Shown one piece after another: positions 1 through 6,100 of a stretch of DNA of 11,099 nucleotides. The notes below the pieces were generated by a model, which worked only from the letters and a program-made list of their open reading frames with translations, searched no databases and was not told the DNA's origin. Made by a program: the position numbers and the translations under genes. Where the stretch lies: NCBI GenBank assembly GCA_045643185.1, contig JAZUKH010000055.1, positions 1-11,099 on the forward strand, given 5' to 3'. This DNA comes from RGIG464 sp045643185. GTDB lineage: Bacteria > Myxococcota_A > Bradymonadia > UBA4248. The first letter of the stretch is position 1. Every line of letters starts with the position of its first letter.

Positions 1-48
1 GTGTAGCACTTCTCGTTCGTTTAAAGTAAAATGGGTAAATGATCGCAT
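1..48 (-). CDS. IS30-family transposase, N-terminal fragment (cut by window edge)
   Basis: Only 16 codons are inside the window, reading leftward: MRSFTHFTLNEREVLH. This resembles the opening of IS30-family transposases, which usually begin with a short Y/F-T-H-L/F-T-x-x-E-R-E stretch before the helix-turn-helix that binds the terminal repeats. The ATG at 46-48 is preceded by a strong Shine-Dalgarno sequence (GGAGG, four bases upstream), which decides this start. The frame stays open further upstream, with in-frame ATGs at 109-111 and 118-120, so a protein up to 24 residues longer is possible, but those ATGs lack a ribosome site. The DDE catalytic domain is outside the window, so intactness cannot be judged. 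I could not identify the terminal inverted repeat of the element between 49 and 142. The family call rests on a short motif only. Confidence 0.6.
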   Translation of the reverse strand, partial: MRSFTHFTLNEREVLH

Positions 49-142
49 CAAACCTCCGTATGAGTAGCTGTTCAAATCATCATACACCGGATTGATGCGG
101 TCTTTCTTCATTTTATGCATTTGAAACGATAATCTGCCGTCA

Positions 143-232
143 CCCCCTACGCGGCTATTGGCGGCGAAATGGTAGAGACGCAAAATTTTGCGTCTCTACC
201 GTTTCGCATTCGCCAATACGCCGCTACCCCCT
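143..232 (-). repeat. 90-bp palindromic repeat element, left copy
   Basis: Almost the whole element folds on itself. The centre, 171-200, is a perfect 30-base palindrome with arms GGTAGAGACG and CGTCTCTACC. The pairing continues with GCGAAA (164-169) against TTTCGC (202-207), then TATTGGCG (156-163) against CGCCAATA (211-218), then GCGGC (151-155) against GCCGC (220-224). A bulged ATT (208-210) and a bulged C219 interrupt the stem. The hairpin is flanked by CCCCCTAC and TACCCCCT, which do not pair with each other. A reverse-complement copy lies at 1751-1839. Size, palindromic form and intergenic position fit a REP/BIME-like or MITE-like non-coding mobile repeat. It lies between the transposase fragment and the transglutaminase-like gene. 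It encodes nothing. No target-site duplication is evident. Confidence 0.88.
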
Positions 233-270
233 CGCCTGGCAGGGCCTTAAAACCACGCGACACGCCTAAC

Positions 271-291
271 GCGCCGTACACCGTACGGCGC
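271..291 (+). other. Short perfect hairpin just before the transglutaminase-like start codon
   Basis: GCGCCGTAC (271-279) and GTACGGCGC (283-291) form a perfect 9-bp stem with a three-base loop, ending seven bases before the ATG at 299. No Shine-Dalgarno sequence is visible between the hairpin and the ATG. In the mRNA this structure would cover the place where a ribosome-binding site is expected, so it may lower or regulate translation. That role is inference; the inverted repeat itself is directly visible. Confidence 0.6.
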
Positions 292-298
292 CGCCTGT

Positions 299-1720
299 AT
301 GACCAACATGACTCAACGATCCAAAAACAAAAGCGCCGCACCAGGTTGCTTGACCATCATGATTTTAGTCGCATTCCTGGTTTGGGGCATCTACCAGGCG
401 AATCAAATCGACTTGTTGGGTAAACTCGACGCGTTGACGGATCACGAAACGACGGATCACGAAACGAATACGGACGACGGATCCGATGAACCCGTCATCA
501 CGAAACGACCAGGCTTATTCCAAACGATCGCGGACATTCAGCGCAAACGCACGCCGCCCAAGGAATTTGTCAGCCACACAAACTTCGACACCGAGTTTGC
601 GGCCTATTACGCACGCCTGCCCAAGGTCGAGCAAGAGATCTACGAAGAGATCTACGACGCGGTTGCCAACGCTCGTCTCGAGGTCACGCTGACCAACCCA
701 ACGAATGATATCAACGTCATTGGGCGCATCACACACGCCATTTTGAACGATCATCCCAAGTTGTTTTGGTGGGAAAACAAAGATACACGCATCGAAACGA
801 CCACGTCACGCTACGAAACCACGGTCAAGATCAAACTCGCCTATAACGAACTCGCCAATGATCTCGATTATCACAAACGCGTATTTGATTCAGAAGTCGA
901 AACGATCCTGACCCGGGCCCACGCGCTCAAATCGATTGAAGAGCAGGAACTGTTTATTCACGACCTTGTTGCGGGCGAAACCATCTATGTCGACGACAGC
1001 AAAGTCAATCAGACGGCCTACAGCGCCATCGTCAATCACGAAAGCGTTTGTGCCGGTTACGCCCGCGCCTTTCAACACCTTATGATGCAGCTCGGTGTGC
1101 CCACTTACTACGTCAGCGGTACGGGCCAGAAAGATGAAAACAGCGCTCCGGAACCTCACGCCTGGAACCTCATTAAGCTTGATGACCAGTATTATAACGT
1201 CGACGTCACCTGGGACAACCTCGAGCCCAATTTCTTTGACGGGCATCCGCACACGAAAGCAATCTACCGGTATTTTAATCGCACCGACGAATTTTTCACG
1301 GCGCATCAACACGTACGCGCCAGCGATGTCGATCCACAGGCGATCCCGTTGCCAGATTGTACCGCATCAGAAGCTGCGTTTGAGAATCTATTTGGTTCTG
1401 ATTTCAGCGCCAATAGCCTGGCTGAAGAATTTAATATTACTGAAGATGATATTATTACAACATTAAGTGAATACTATGTCACAACTTATACAAGACTAAA
1501 AAGCGCGCGAACGAATGAATTACAATTATATTTTATTTTGACCTCAAAAGAATTGAAAGAGAGCATCACAAATTTAACCAGTGAAGACCGCGCCAAAAAC
1601 TATGTCGATCGCCTGTTTAAAACCAAATATTCACGCTACACGCGTTACCAGATGAACAGCATGTGTTTGGAAATTAGTGATGGCGTCTACCTCATCGAGA
1701 TCAATCACAAATTTATGTAG
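299..1720 (+). CDS. Membrane-anchored transglutaminase-like (cysteine protease fold) protein
   Basis: The 473-residue protein begins with a short lysine-containing segment and one hydrophobic helix (about residues 17-34), predicting an N-terminal anchor with the rest outside the cytoplasmic membrane. An acidic linker (about 47-65) follows, then a helical region containing DHPKLFWW (151-158), which I associate with the region preceding the core in secreted bacterial transglutaminase-like proteins. The core has all three catalytic positions: Cys251 in SVCAGYARAFQ, His287 in PHAWN and Asp302 in YYNVDVTWD. Members act as peptidases or amide-bond transferases; the substrate here is unknown. The C-terminal ~120 residues match nothing I recognise, and their DNA (about 1380-1600) is notably AT-rich compared with the rest. 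The start is uncertain: ATG 299 and in-frame ATG 308 both lack a clear ribosome site. The gene stands alone between two inverted copies of a palindromic repeat and converges on the DUF2293 gene. Confidence 0.85.
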   Translation: MTNMTQRSKNKSAAPGCLTIMILVAFLVWGIYQANQIDLLGKLDALTDHETTDHETNTDDGSDEPVITKRPGLFQTIADIQRKRTPPKEFVSHTNFDTEFAAYYARLPKVEQEIYEEIYDAVANARLEVTLTNPTNDINVIGRITHAILNDHPKLFWWENKDTRIETTTSRYETTVKIKLAYNELANDLDYHKRVFDSEVETILTRAHALKSIEEQELFIHDLVAGETIYVDDSKVNQTAYSAIVNHESVCAGYARAFQHLMMQLGVPTYYVSGTGQKDENSAPEPHAWNLIKLDDQYYNVDVTWDNLEPNFFDGHPHTKAIYRYFNRTDEFFTAHQHVRASDVDPQAIPLPDCTASEAAFENLFGSDFSANSLAEEFNITEDDIITTLSEYYVTTYTRLKSARTNELQLYFILTSKELKESITNLTSEDRAKNYVDRLFKTKYSRYTRYQMNSMCLEISDGVYLIEINHKFM

Positions 1721-1750
1721 AACAAACGTCGTCGAGCGTGCCGCAGGCAG

Positions 1751-1839
1751 AGGGGGTAGCGGCGTATTGGCGATGATGCGGTAGAGACGTCCGGTTCGGG
1801 CGTCTCTACCGCATCATTTGCCAATAGCCGCGTAGGGGG
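1751..1839 (+). repeat. 89-bp palindromic repeat element, right copy (inverted relative to 143-232)
   Basis: The reverse complement of this element matches the left copy at both ends and in the core. The outer stem is GCGGC (1759-1763) with GCCGC (1827-1831) and TATTGGC (1765-1771) with GCCAATA (1820-1826). The inner stem is a perfect 17-bp pairing of 1773-1789 with 1801-1817, including GGTAGAGACG and its complement, capped by CCG-GTT-CGG. The flanks are AGGGGGTA and GTAGGGGG. The segment just outside the core (ATGATGC paired with GCATCAT) differs from the left copy (GCGAAA with TTTCGC), yet both pair internally. Weak similarity continues outside the element: TGCCGCAGGC at 1739-1748 compared with the left copy's right flank. 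It fills the convergent space between two gene ends and could also end transcription from either side, although no T-tract follows. Confidence 0.88.
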
Positions 1840-1850
1840 AGACATCCCCC
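1835..1850 (-). terminator. Possible GC-rich 3' hairpin of the DUF2293 gene
   Basis: GGGGGA (1835-1840) and TCCCCC (1845-1850) form a perfect 6-bp stem with a four-base loop, seven bases beyond the DUF2293 stop codon. The first arm uses the terminal G-run of the palindromic repeat, so the hairpin joins host sequence and repeat. There is no T-tract on the minus strand, so it is not a standard intrinsic terminator. It could stabilise the mRNA end or be fortuitous. Confidence 0.3.
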
Positions 1851-1856
1851 ACATGC

Positions 1857-2558
1857 TCAAACCGATGTCTCGTCAGACAGGTTGAGAGCCCGGGCGAGTG
1901 GACAACAACGCAAGTTAATATCCGAGCCCGATTGATATTTTGCGAGGACGCCACGGGATACCTGGGCGAGTTCGCGGCGCACTTCACGACGCTCACCAGC
2001 GATTTTTTCGATATACATTTTATCGTAGGACGTGGTTTGATGGCGCATCCAAGCGATGACAGCGGCTTCGGCGCGTTGTTCAATGGGAATGAGTTTGGTG
2101 CGCGCGACGGTGCCCGACCCCACGGGCGTGGCATGCGCAGCGACGGCAGCGGCGAGCTTTTGAGCCACGTGGGCCCAACGCGGGTGGAAATCCAAAAAAT
2201 CGATGATCGCCTGCACAAAGTCCTCTTGATATTCGACTTCTTTTTTGGCGCGATACTGACGCCCTTTTTCGAGGCGTTTGGCATAAGCCGGATCTTCGCG
2301 GACTTTGACGAGCTCAGCCTGAATTGCCTGCACGACGTCGGCCGGCGCGCAGACACCACCGCTGGCGGGCTTATGTTTGTAGAGCATCATGACCTGCCAA
2401 TAGTTGCCTGTGGCCTTGATCCGGCGCGTCAACATAGCGTCGCCGGGGGCGACATACGTCCAGTTTTCGGGCAGTTCCACGGGTTGATGGTCGTGACTGA
2501 ATGCGCAGCCCACACGCCAGACGGTGTAAACTTCTTCTTTTTCTTTCGTTTCGCTCAT
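1857..2558 (-). CDS. DUF2293 family protein
   Basis: The 233-residue cytoplasmic protein has no signal peptide or membrane segment. The DUF2293 signature is in the C-terminal half, about residues 145-208: GSGTVARTKLIPIEQRAEAA, then AWMRHQTTSYDKM and a basic stretch GERREVRRELAQ. From memory, DUF2293 members share the pattern R-H-x-T-x-Y-D followed by an arginine-rich segment. The N-terminal half (WTYVAPGDAMLTRRIKATG, 33-51) and FLDFHPRWA (121-129) also resemble long members I associate with myxobacteria and relatives. Molecular function is unknown. The basic, helical C-terminus could bind nucleic acid, but this is a guess. I chose the ATG at 2556-2558 because family similarity begins soon after it; the upstream open frame to 2711 runs through the hydrolase gene end and its terminator. 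The ribosome site is weak (GTGAG). The start lies 13 bases beyond a strong hairpin terminator, so expression probably needs readthrough or a promoter inside the hydrolase gene. Confidence 0.85.
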   Translation of the reverse strand: MSETKEKEEVYTVWRVGCAFSHDHQPVELPENWTYVAPGDAMLTRRIKATGNYWQVMMLYKHKPASGGVCAPADVVQAIQAELVKVREDPAYAKRLEKGRQYRAKKEVEYQEDFVQAIIDFLDFHPRWAHVAQKLAAAVAAHATPVGSGTVARTKLIPIEQRAEAAVIAWMRHQTTSYDKMYIEKIAGERREVRRELAQVSRGVLAKYQSGSDINLRCCPLARALNLSDETSV

Positions 2559-2571
2559 GTTTTGCTCACAC

Positions 2572-2598
2572 AAAAAAGGCGCACCGAAGTGCGCCTTT
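2572..2598 (-). terminator. Intrinsic terminator of the hydrolase gene, cUUCGg tetraloop
   Basis: On the minus strand the sequence reads AAAGGCGCAC, TTCG, GTGCGCC followed by six Ts: a 7-bp GC-rich stem (2578-2584 with 2589-2595), extended by A-T pairs, closed by the very stable C-UUCG-G tetraloop. It lies about 50 bases after the hydrolase stop codon. The flanking A-run and T-run also let it act weakly on the plus strand. It ends only 13 bases before the DUF2293 start codon. Confidence 0.85.
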
Positions 2599-2613
2599 AA
2601 GTTAACTGGCATG

Positions 2614-2635
2614 TCGGCGCGCCGAAACGCGCCGA
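2614..2635 (-). other. Second hairpin between hydrolase stop and terminator
   Basis: TCGGCGCG (2614-2621) pairs with CGCGCCGA (2628-2635) around a six-base loop, nine bases past the hydrolase stop codon and upstream of the true terminator on the transcript. It lacks a T-tract. It may protect the mRNA 3' end or reinforce termination as a tandem hairpin. Confidence 0.55.
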
Positions 2636-2644
2636 TGAGGTTTA

Positions 2645-5600
2645 TTAACCCCAGGTTTTGAGGTTCCAACCAGCGGAATAACCATTGACGGCGATGTAGG
2701 AGCCCGTCCATGTACCGGTACGAATGACCCCACCTGCCGGATCGTGAATGATGTAGGTGCCGTCGGAGTTTTTACCAGCGACGCAGACCCAGTGACCACC
2801 ATCTTTAACGGAGATGACGCACGGACGACCAGCGGCCAATTCAGCATCAACGTTTGCCTGAGTGTAAGCCTTACCAGTAAAGCCGACGCCGACCATCTGA
2901 CCAGCGACGCCCCAGTAGATGCAGTCACCCGAATAACCACCGTGGTAATCAAGATATTCGTCGAGTTCAGCGGGGTTGATCTCGCGGCCAGCGATCTTGG
3001 AAATGACCATAGCCGTTGAAGTCACGGCGCAACCAGCAGCACTGATGGTGTCGTCATCACCGAGGATACGCCAACCCCAACGCGGATCGCTCTGCGCGAA
3101 CAGAGGCACGCCGTTCGTCGAAACAGCGCCTGTGCTGGAGCCGCCGCCATTAGAAGTGACGCCACCGCTGACGAGCTGAAGATCCGAAAGGTAAACGTAG
3201 CTGACGATCTCTGCGATCAAAGCGCGGTCGCCACTGATACTCTGAACCGTGTAGGTACCGTCCTTGACCCAGCCAGGGATGGTCTGACCGGTTGCATAGT
3301 TCGAGCCCGTAATACGAACTCTTGAGCCAATACCGATCGACTGGGCTTCTTCTTTCTTTTCTTCGACGGGAGCCGGTGTGGTTTCAGCCGGCGTGGTTTC
3401 CGTCGTCGGAGCCGCAGGCGTCGAACCAGAGTTTCTGGCGATCTCACCGCGACGATTGGCGACAAGTGCGTTCATATCGACACCGTACCTGGACGCTTCG
3501 GCACAGGCACCGTCCCACGTATTACCACCGCGGCCGTAGAAGTAGTTGATGAGATCCTGGTTCGTCTTGAGGTCGGGGTTGGCAGCGAGGAGCTTGTCGA
3601 GTTCAGAGAGCTGAGCCGGTTCGGCCGGCGTCGGGGAGGGTTCTTCCGTCACCGGTTTGGTTTCTTCAACAGGCGTCGGTTCTTCAACGGGCGTCGGTTC
3701 TTCGACAGGTGCCGGTTCTTCAACAGGTGCCGGTTCTTCGACAGGCGCCGCGCCACCCTGGACCTGAAGGTCAGACGCATACACCCAGCTACGGATGCCG
3801 GAAAGCAATGCGCGATTGCCGTCCATTTCCGTAACGGTGTAAACACCTTCCTTGACCCAGCCAGGAATGGTCTGACCGGTCGCATAGTTCGTACCAGTGA
3901 TCTTGACTTCGCAGCCGACGGTCACGCCGTTCGTGGACGCAGAAGCGGAACCGCCACCGTTTGAACCGGAGGTACCGGGCTTGTGCAGACCGGAGATGTT
4001 CCACTGATAGAAGTCATAGCTGCTCATGATGTTGATGAGCTTATTGGCGTATTCAGGGTCAGTCGCGTAACCACCTTTGTGGATCTCGCGTGCGAACTGA
4101 TCCGGATCGTCACAGTAATTGAACGCGTTGGCGTAGCGGTCTTTGTGCAGGAACTGGCCGTGGTCTTCGATCGATTCGTTCCACGTGTTGTATTTACGGA
4201 ACGCATCGGTGATCGTGATGTACTGAGAGCCATCCCATTCCTGAGTCACCGACAGGACGGAGCCGGCAGGGCCTTCACCCTTAATACCGAACAAGTTTTT
4301 GGCTTCGCCGATGGAGCAGGCGCCCCAACCGGTCTCAAGCGCGGCCTGAGCGAGCGTAACGGACGCGGGAACAGCCGACTTACGGTTGTCTTCACGGGCG
4401 ATTGGACCAAACATGGCGCCAAACTGCGACGGAGAAAGCTTGCCGCCTTTCCAGCTATCGAGTTGAGACGAAGCCTGGTTGTACTGTTCCAATTCAGCCG
4501 CCGTCGGATCCTTAGCACCCGTGTCGTAGTTCGAGCTCGGCTTGCTTTCTTCGACAGGCTTCACTTCTTCGACAGGCTTGGTTTCTTCGACGGGCTTGGT
4601 TTCTTCGACGGGCGTCGGCTCTTCGACAGGCTTCACTTCTTCGACGGGGGCGGGAGAACGCTTCACGGCACCTCGGCGATCGGCAACGAGTTCGTTCATA
4701 TCGACGCCATACTGGGAAGCGACAGACACGGCACCGTTCCACGTATTGCCACCGTGATTGTAGAAGTAGTTGATGAGGTCCTGATTGATCTGGATCGACG
4801 GATTGTCGTTGAGCAGCTGATCAAGCGGCGTCATCGCAGGCGTCGGGGCGGCGGGGCTTTCGACGGGCGTCGATTCGACAGGCGCCGGCGCAGCGGAACG
4901 CGTCACAGCCGCGCGACGGTCAGCGACGAGCGAATTCATATCGACGCCGTACTTGGACGCTTCGGCACAGGCACCATTCCACGTGTTACCACCACAGCCG
5001 TAGAAGTAGTTGATGAGATCCTGATTAACCTGGATCTCCGTGTGAGCCGCGAGCAGCTGATCGAGCGGCGAGCCGCTGGTCGTCGTACCACCCGTCGGTT
5101 CAGCAGGCTTTTCTTCTTCTTTCTGCTCAGGCGGCTGGGGCGCTGCGGCGCCTTCGACCTGAAGATCGCTGAAGTTGACCCAGCTGATGATGTCGGAAAG
5201 CAACGCACGGCTGCCGTTCACCTGCGTGACGGTGTACGTACCCTGTTTGACCCAGTCAGGAATATGCTGACCCGTAGCATAGTTGGAACCGACAACTTTG
5301 ACGCGCTGACCGACCTGAATGTTGGCGGTCGAGCCACCAGTCGTCGTGCCGGCGCCGGTATCCGTCGTGCTCGTGTTTTCTGTCAGCTTGCCATCCATAG
5401 CCAACTGGACCATGTTTTTGAACGCGTCCATGTTGGTACGGTGAGGACAGTTTTTCGCCATAAAGTCACGGTGAGCTTTGATCTGACCGATACCCCAACC
5501 GTACATCTGGCAAAGACGCGCGACCAACGCAGCTGCACGGCGTTCCGCTTTCTCGAACATACCTTCCGTGTAGTTCGTGCTACGCGCGATCTCGATACCG

Positions 5601-5908
5601 ATGTGCTGACGGTTACCAGGACCATTGCCGTCACCGGCGTGCCAGCCGTTACGGTCGAGCGGAAGACCCTGAACCGATTCGTTCTCATCAACGGCAAAGT
5701 GGAAAGACGTGTACTCGTTGTTGCTGCGCATATAGCTGATCTCGTTGCTCGCTGGCGCCGAGTTAGCCGTGTTATGCATACAGATGCCGATAGGTTCCAT
5801 GCTATACGGACATTTCAGATCCATTCTCGAGGCATCGACGAGATTGCTCGTCCAATTCTCGGAAATCGTATTGCCGCCAGAACCGCTTGAGGATGATGTT
5901 CCTGCCAT
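2645..5908 (-). CDS. Giant modular peptidoglycan hydrolase: amidase, glucosaminidase and C39-like peptidase
   Basis: 1087 residues. Residues 30-170 are an Amidase_2 (N-acetylmuramoyl-L-alanine amidase) domain with zinc ligands His45, His146 and Cys154, with the T7-lysozyme-like eight-residue spacing of the last two. Residues 489-640 are a GH73-type glucosaminidase with catalytic Glu525 in ALETGWG and the FGIKG motif. Residues 933-1080 are a C39-like papain-fold peptidase with Cys960 (AAGCAVTS), His1039 (GGHWVCVAG) and Asp1056 (HDPAGG). Three SH3-like wall-binding modules (195-253, 661-718, 857-915) share NYATGQxIPxWVK. Three copies of an unrecognised ~57-residue module (281-337, 361-417, 768-824) share NQDLINYFY and GGNTW. 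Pro-Val-Glu-Glu linkers separate them. Together they could cleave glycan, amide and possibly peptide bonds. The modules resemble Firmicutes phage and autolysin parts. No N-terminal signal peptide is visible: the protein begins with a Ser/Gly-rich stretch. The start is firm: AAGGAGAG (5914-5921) lies five bases upstream. No holin or phage genes are adjacent. Export route and target (own wall, or that of other bacteria) are unknown. Confidence 0.93.
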   Translation of the reverse strand: MAGTSSSSGSGGNTISENWTSNLVDASRMDLKCPYSMEPIGICMHNTANSAPASNEISYMRSNNEYTSFHFAVDENESVQGLPLDRNGWHAGDGNGPGNRQHIGIEIARSTNYTEGMFEKAERRAAALVARLCQMYGWGIGQIKAHRDFMAKNCPHRTNMDAFKNMVQLAMDGKLTENTSTTDTGAGTTTGGSTANIQVGQRVKVVGSNYATGQHIPDWVKQGTYTVTQVNGSRALLSDIISWVNFSDLQVEGAAAPQPPEQKEEEKPAEPTGGTTTSGSPLDQLLAAHTEIQVNQDLINYFYGCGGNTWNGACAEASKYGVDMNSLVADRRAAVTRSAAPAPVESTPVESPAAPTPAMTPLDQLLNDNPSIQINQDLINYFYNHGGNTWNGAVSVASQYGVDMNELVADRRGAVKRSPAPVEEVKPVEEPTPVEETKPVEETKPVEEVKPVEESKPSSNYDTGAKDPTAAELEQYNQASSQLDSWKGGKLSPSQFGAMFGPIAREDNRKSAVPASVTLAQAALETGWGACSIGEAKNLFGIKGEGPAGSVLSVTQEWDGSQYITITDAFRKYNTWNESIEDHGQFLHKDRYANAFNYCDDPDQFAREIHKGGYATDPEYANKLINIMSSYDFYQWNISGLHKPGTSGSNGGGSASASTNGVTVGCEVKITGTNYATGQTIPGWVKEGVYTVTEMDGNRALLSGIRSWVYASDLQVQGGAAPVEEPAPVEEPAPVEEPTPVEEPTPVEETKPVTEEPSPTPAEPAQLSELDKLLAANPDLKTNQDLINYFYGRGGNTWDGACAEASRYGVDMNALVANRRGEIARNSGSTPAAPTTETTPAETTPAPVEEKKEEAQSIGIGSRVRITGSNYATGQTIPGWVKDGTYTVQSISGDRALIAEIVSYVYLSDLQLVSGGVTSNGGGSSTGAVSTNGVPLFAQSDPRWGWRILGDDDTISAAGCAVTSTAMVISKIAGREINPAELDEYLDYHGGYSGDCIYWGVAGQMVGVGFTGKAYTQANVDAELAAGRPCVISVKDGGHWVCVAGKNSDGTYIIHDPAGGVIRTGTWTGSYIAVNGYSAGWNLKTWG
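3653..3748 (-). repeat. In-gene tandem repeat encoding PVEEPxPVEE linker (second block)
   Basis: A 12- to 15-base unit coding for Pro-Val-Glu-Glu-Pro/Thr repeats about seven times within the hydrolase gene (residues 721-752). It forms an extended acidic linker between an SH3-like module and the third copy of the unknown module. Near-identical units make it prone to length change by slippage or recombination. Confidence 0.85.
4541..4651 (-). repeat. In-gene tandem repeat encoding PVEExKPVEE linker (first block)
   Basis: Repeated 15-base units coding for Pro-Val-Glu-Glu-x-Lys/Thr span residues 420-456 of the hydrolase, just before the glucosaminidase domain. The block is related to the one at 3653-3748 but richer in lysine. 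It is an unstructured spacer and a likely site of copy-number variation between strains. Confidence 0.85.
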
Positions 5909-5939
5909 GTTTTCTCTCCTTACATGAGTGTCTATGTGA

Positions 5940-6036
5940 ATTTAACAAATAACTTCCTTGTTAAATCGCTCCTAATCATGCAATTTTGACACTCATCACC
6001 CACAAAATCAATAAAATAGAGCATAATGTCAAAATT
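5940..6036 (-). promoter_or_regulatory. AT-rich upstream region of the hydrolase gene with two perfect inverted repeats
   Basis: The 236-bp gap between the hydrolase and activase genes is AT-rich. It holds a perfect 9-bp inverted repeat, ATTTAACAA (5940-5948) and TTGTTAAAT (5958-5966), about 30 bases before the hydrolase start codon; it could be a 5'-UTR hairpin or an operator. It also holds a perfect 10-bp inverted repeat, AATTTTGACA (5982-5991) and TGTCAAAATT (6027-6036). Each arm of the latter contains TTGACA, the consensus -35 box, facing the other. On the minus strand TTGACA is followed after 17 bases by GATTTT, a weak -10. On the plus strand it is followed after 18 bases by AATAAA. The leftward one is the best candidate for the hydrolase promoter. 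Regulator identity is unknown. Confidence 0.4.
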
Positions 6037-6100
6037 CACGAATCGCTTGCTATGTAAGGATTTCCGAATTGTTTTCTGTGAACTTTCAAGCCTGCCCGCG

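Noticed and set aside
299..400. Lipoprotein signal (PGC motif at residues 15-17) in the transglutaminase-like protein
   Set aside because: The hydrophobic stretch follows rather than precedes the cysteine, so this is a transmembrane anchor, not a lipobox.
890..1312. 140-codon open frame on the minus strand
   Set aside because: It lies opposite the catalytic core of the transglutaminase-like gene and shows no independent features.
1932..2600. 222-codon open frame on the plus strand
   Set aside because: It is antisense to the DUF2293 gene, which matches a known family along its length. No domain was recognised in the plus-strand frame.
2559..2711. Upstream extension of the DUF2293 protein by 51 residues
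   Set aside because: The extension would be translated from the hydrolase 3' end and through both hairpins, and its residues show no family similarity.
3653..4651. Short regular repeats considered as a CRISPR array
   Set aside because: The units are in-frame, contiguous and code for Pro-Val-Glu-Glu linkers. There are no unique spacers.
3983..5890. 635-codon open frame on the plus strand
   Set aside because: It is antisense to the hydrolase gene, whose domains and ribosome site are clear. The translation is Arg/Val/Asp-rich with no recognisable domain and arises from codon bias on the opposite strand.
2645..5908. Prophage or phage lysis cassette
   Set aside because: Although the hydrolase modules look phage-like, no holin, structural, integrase or packaging genes are present in the window.
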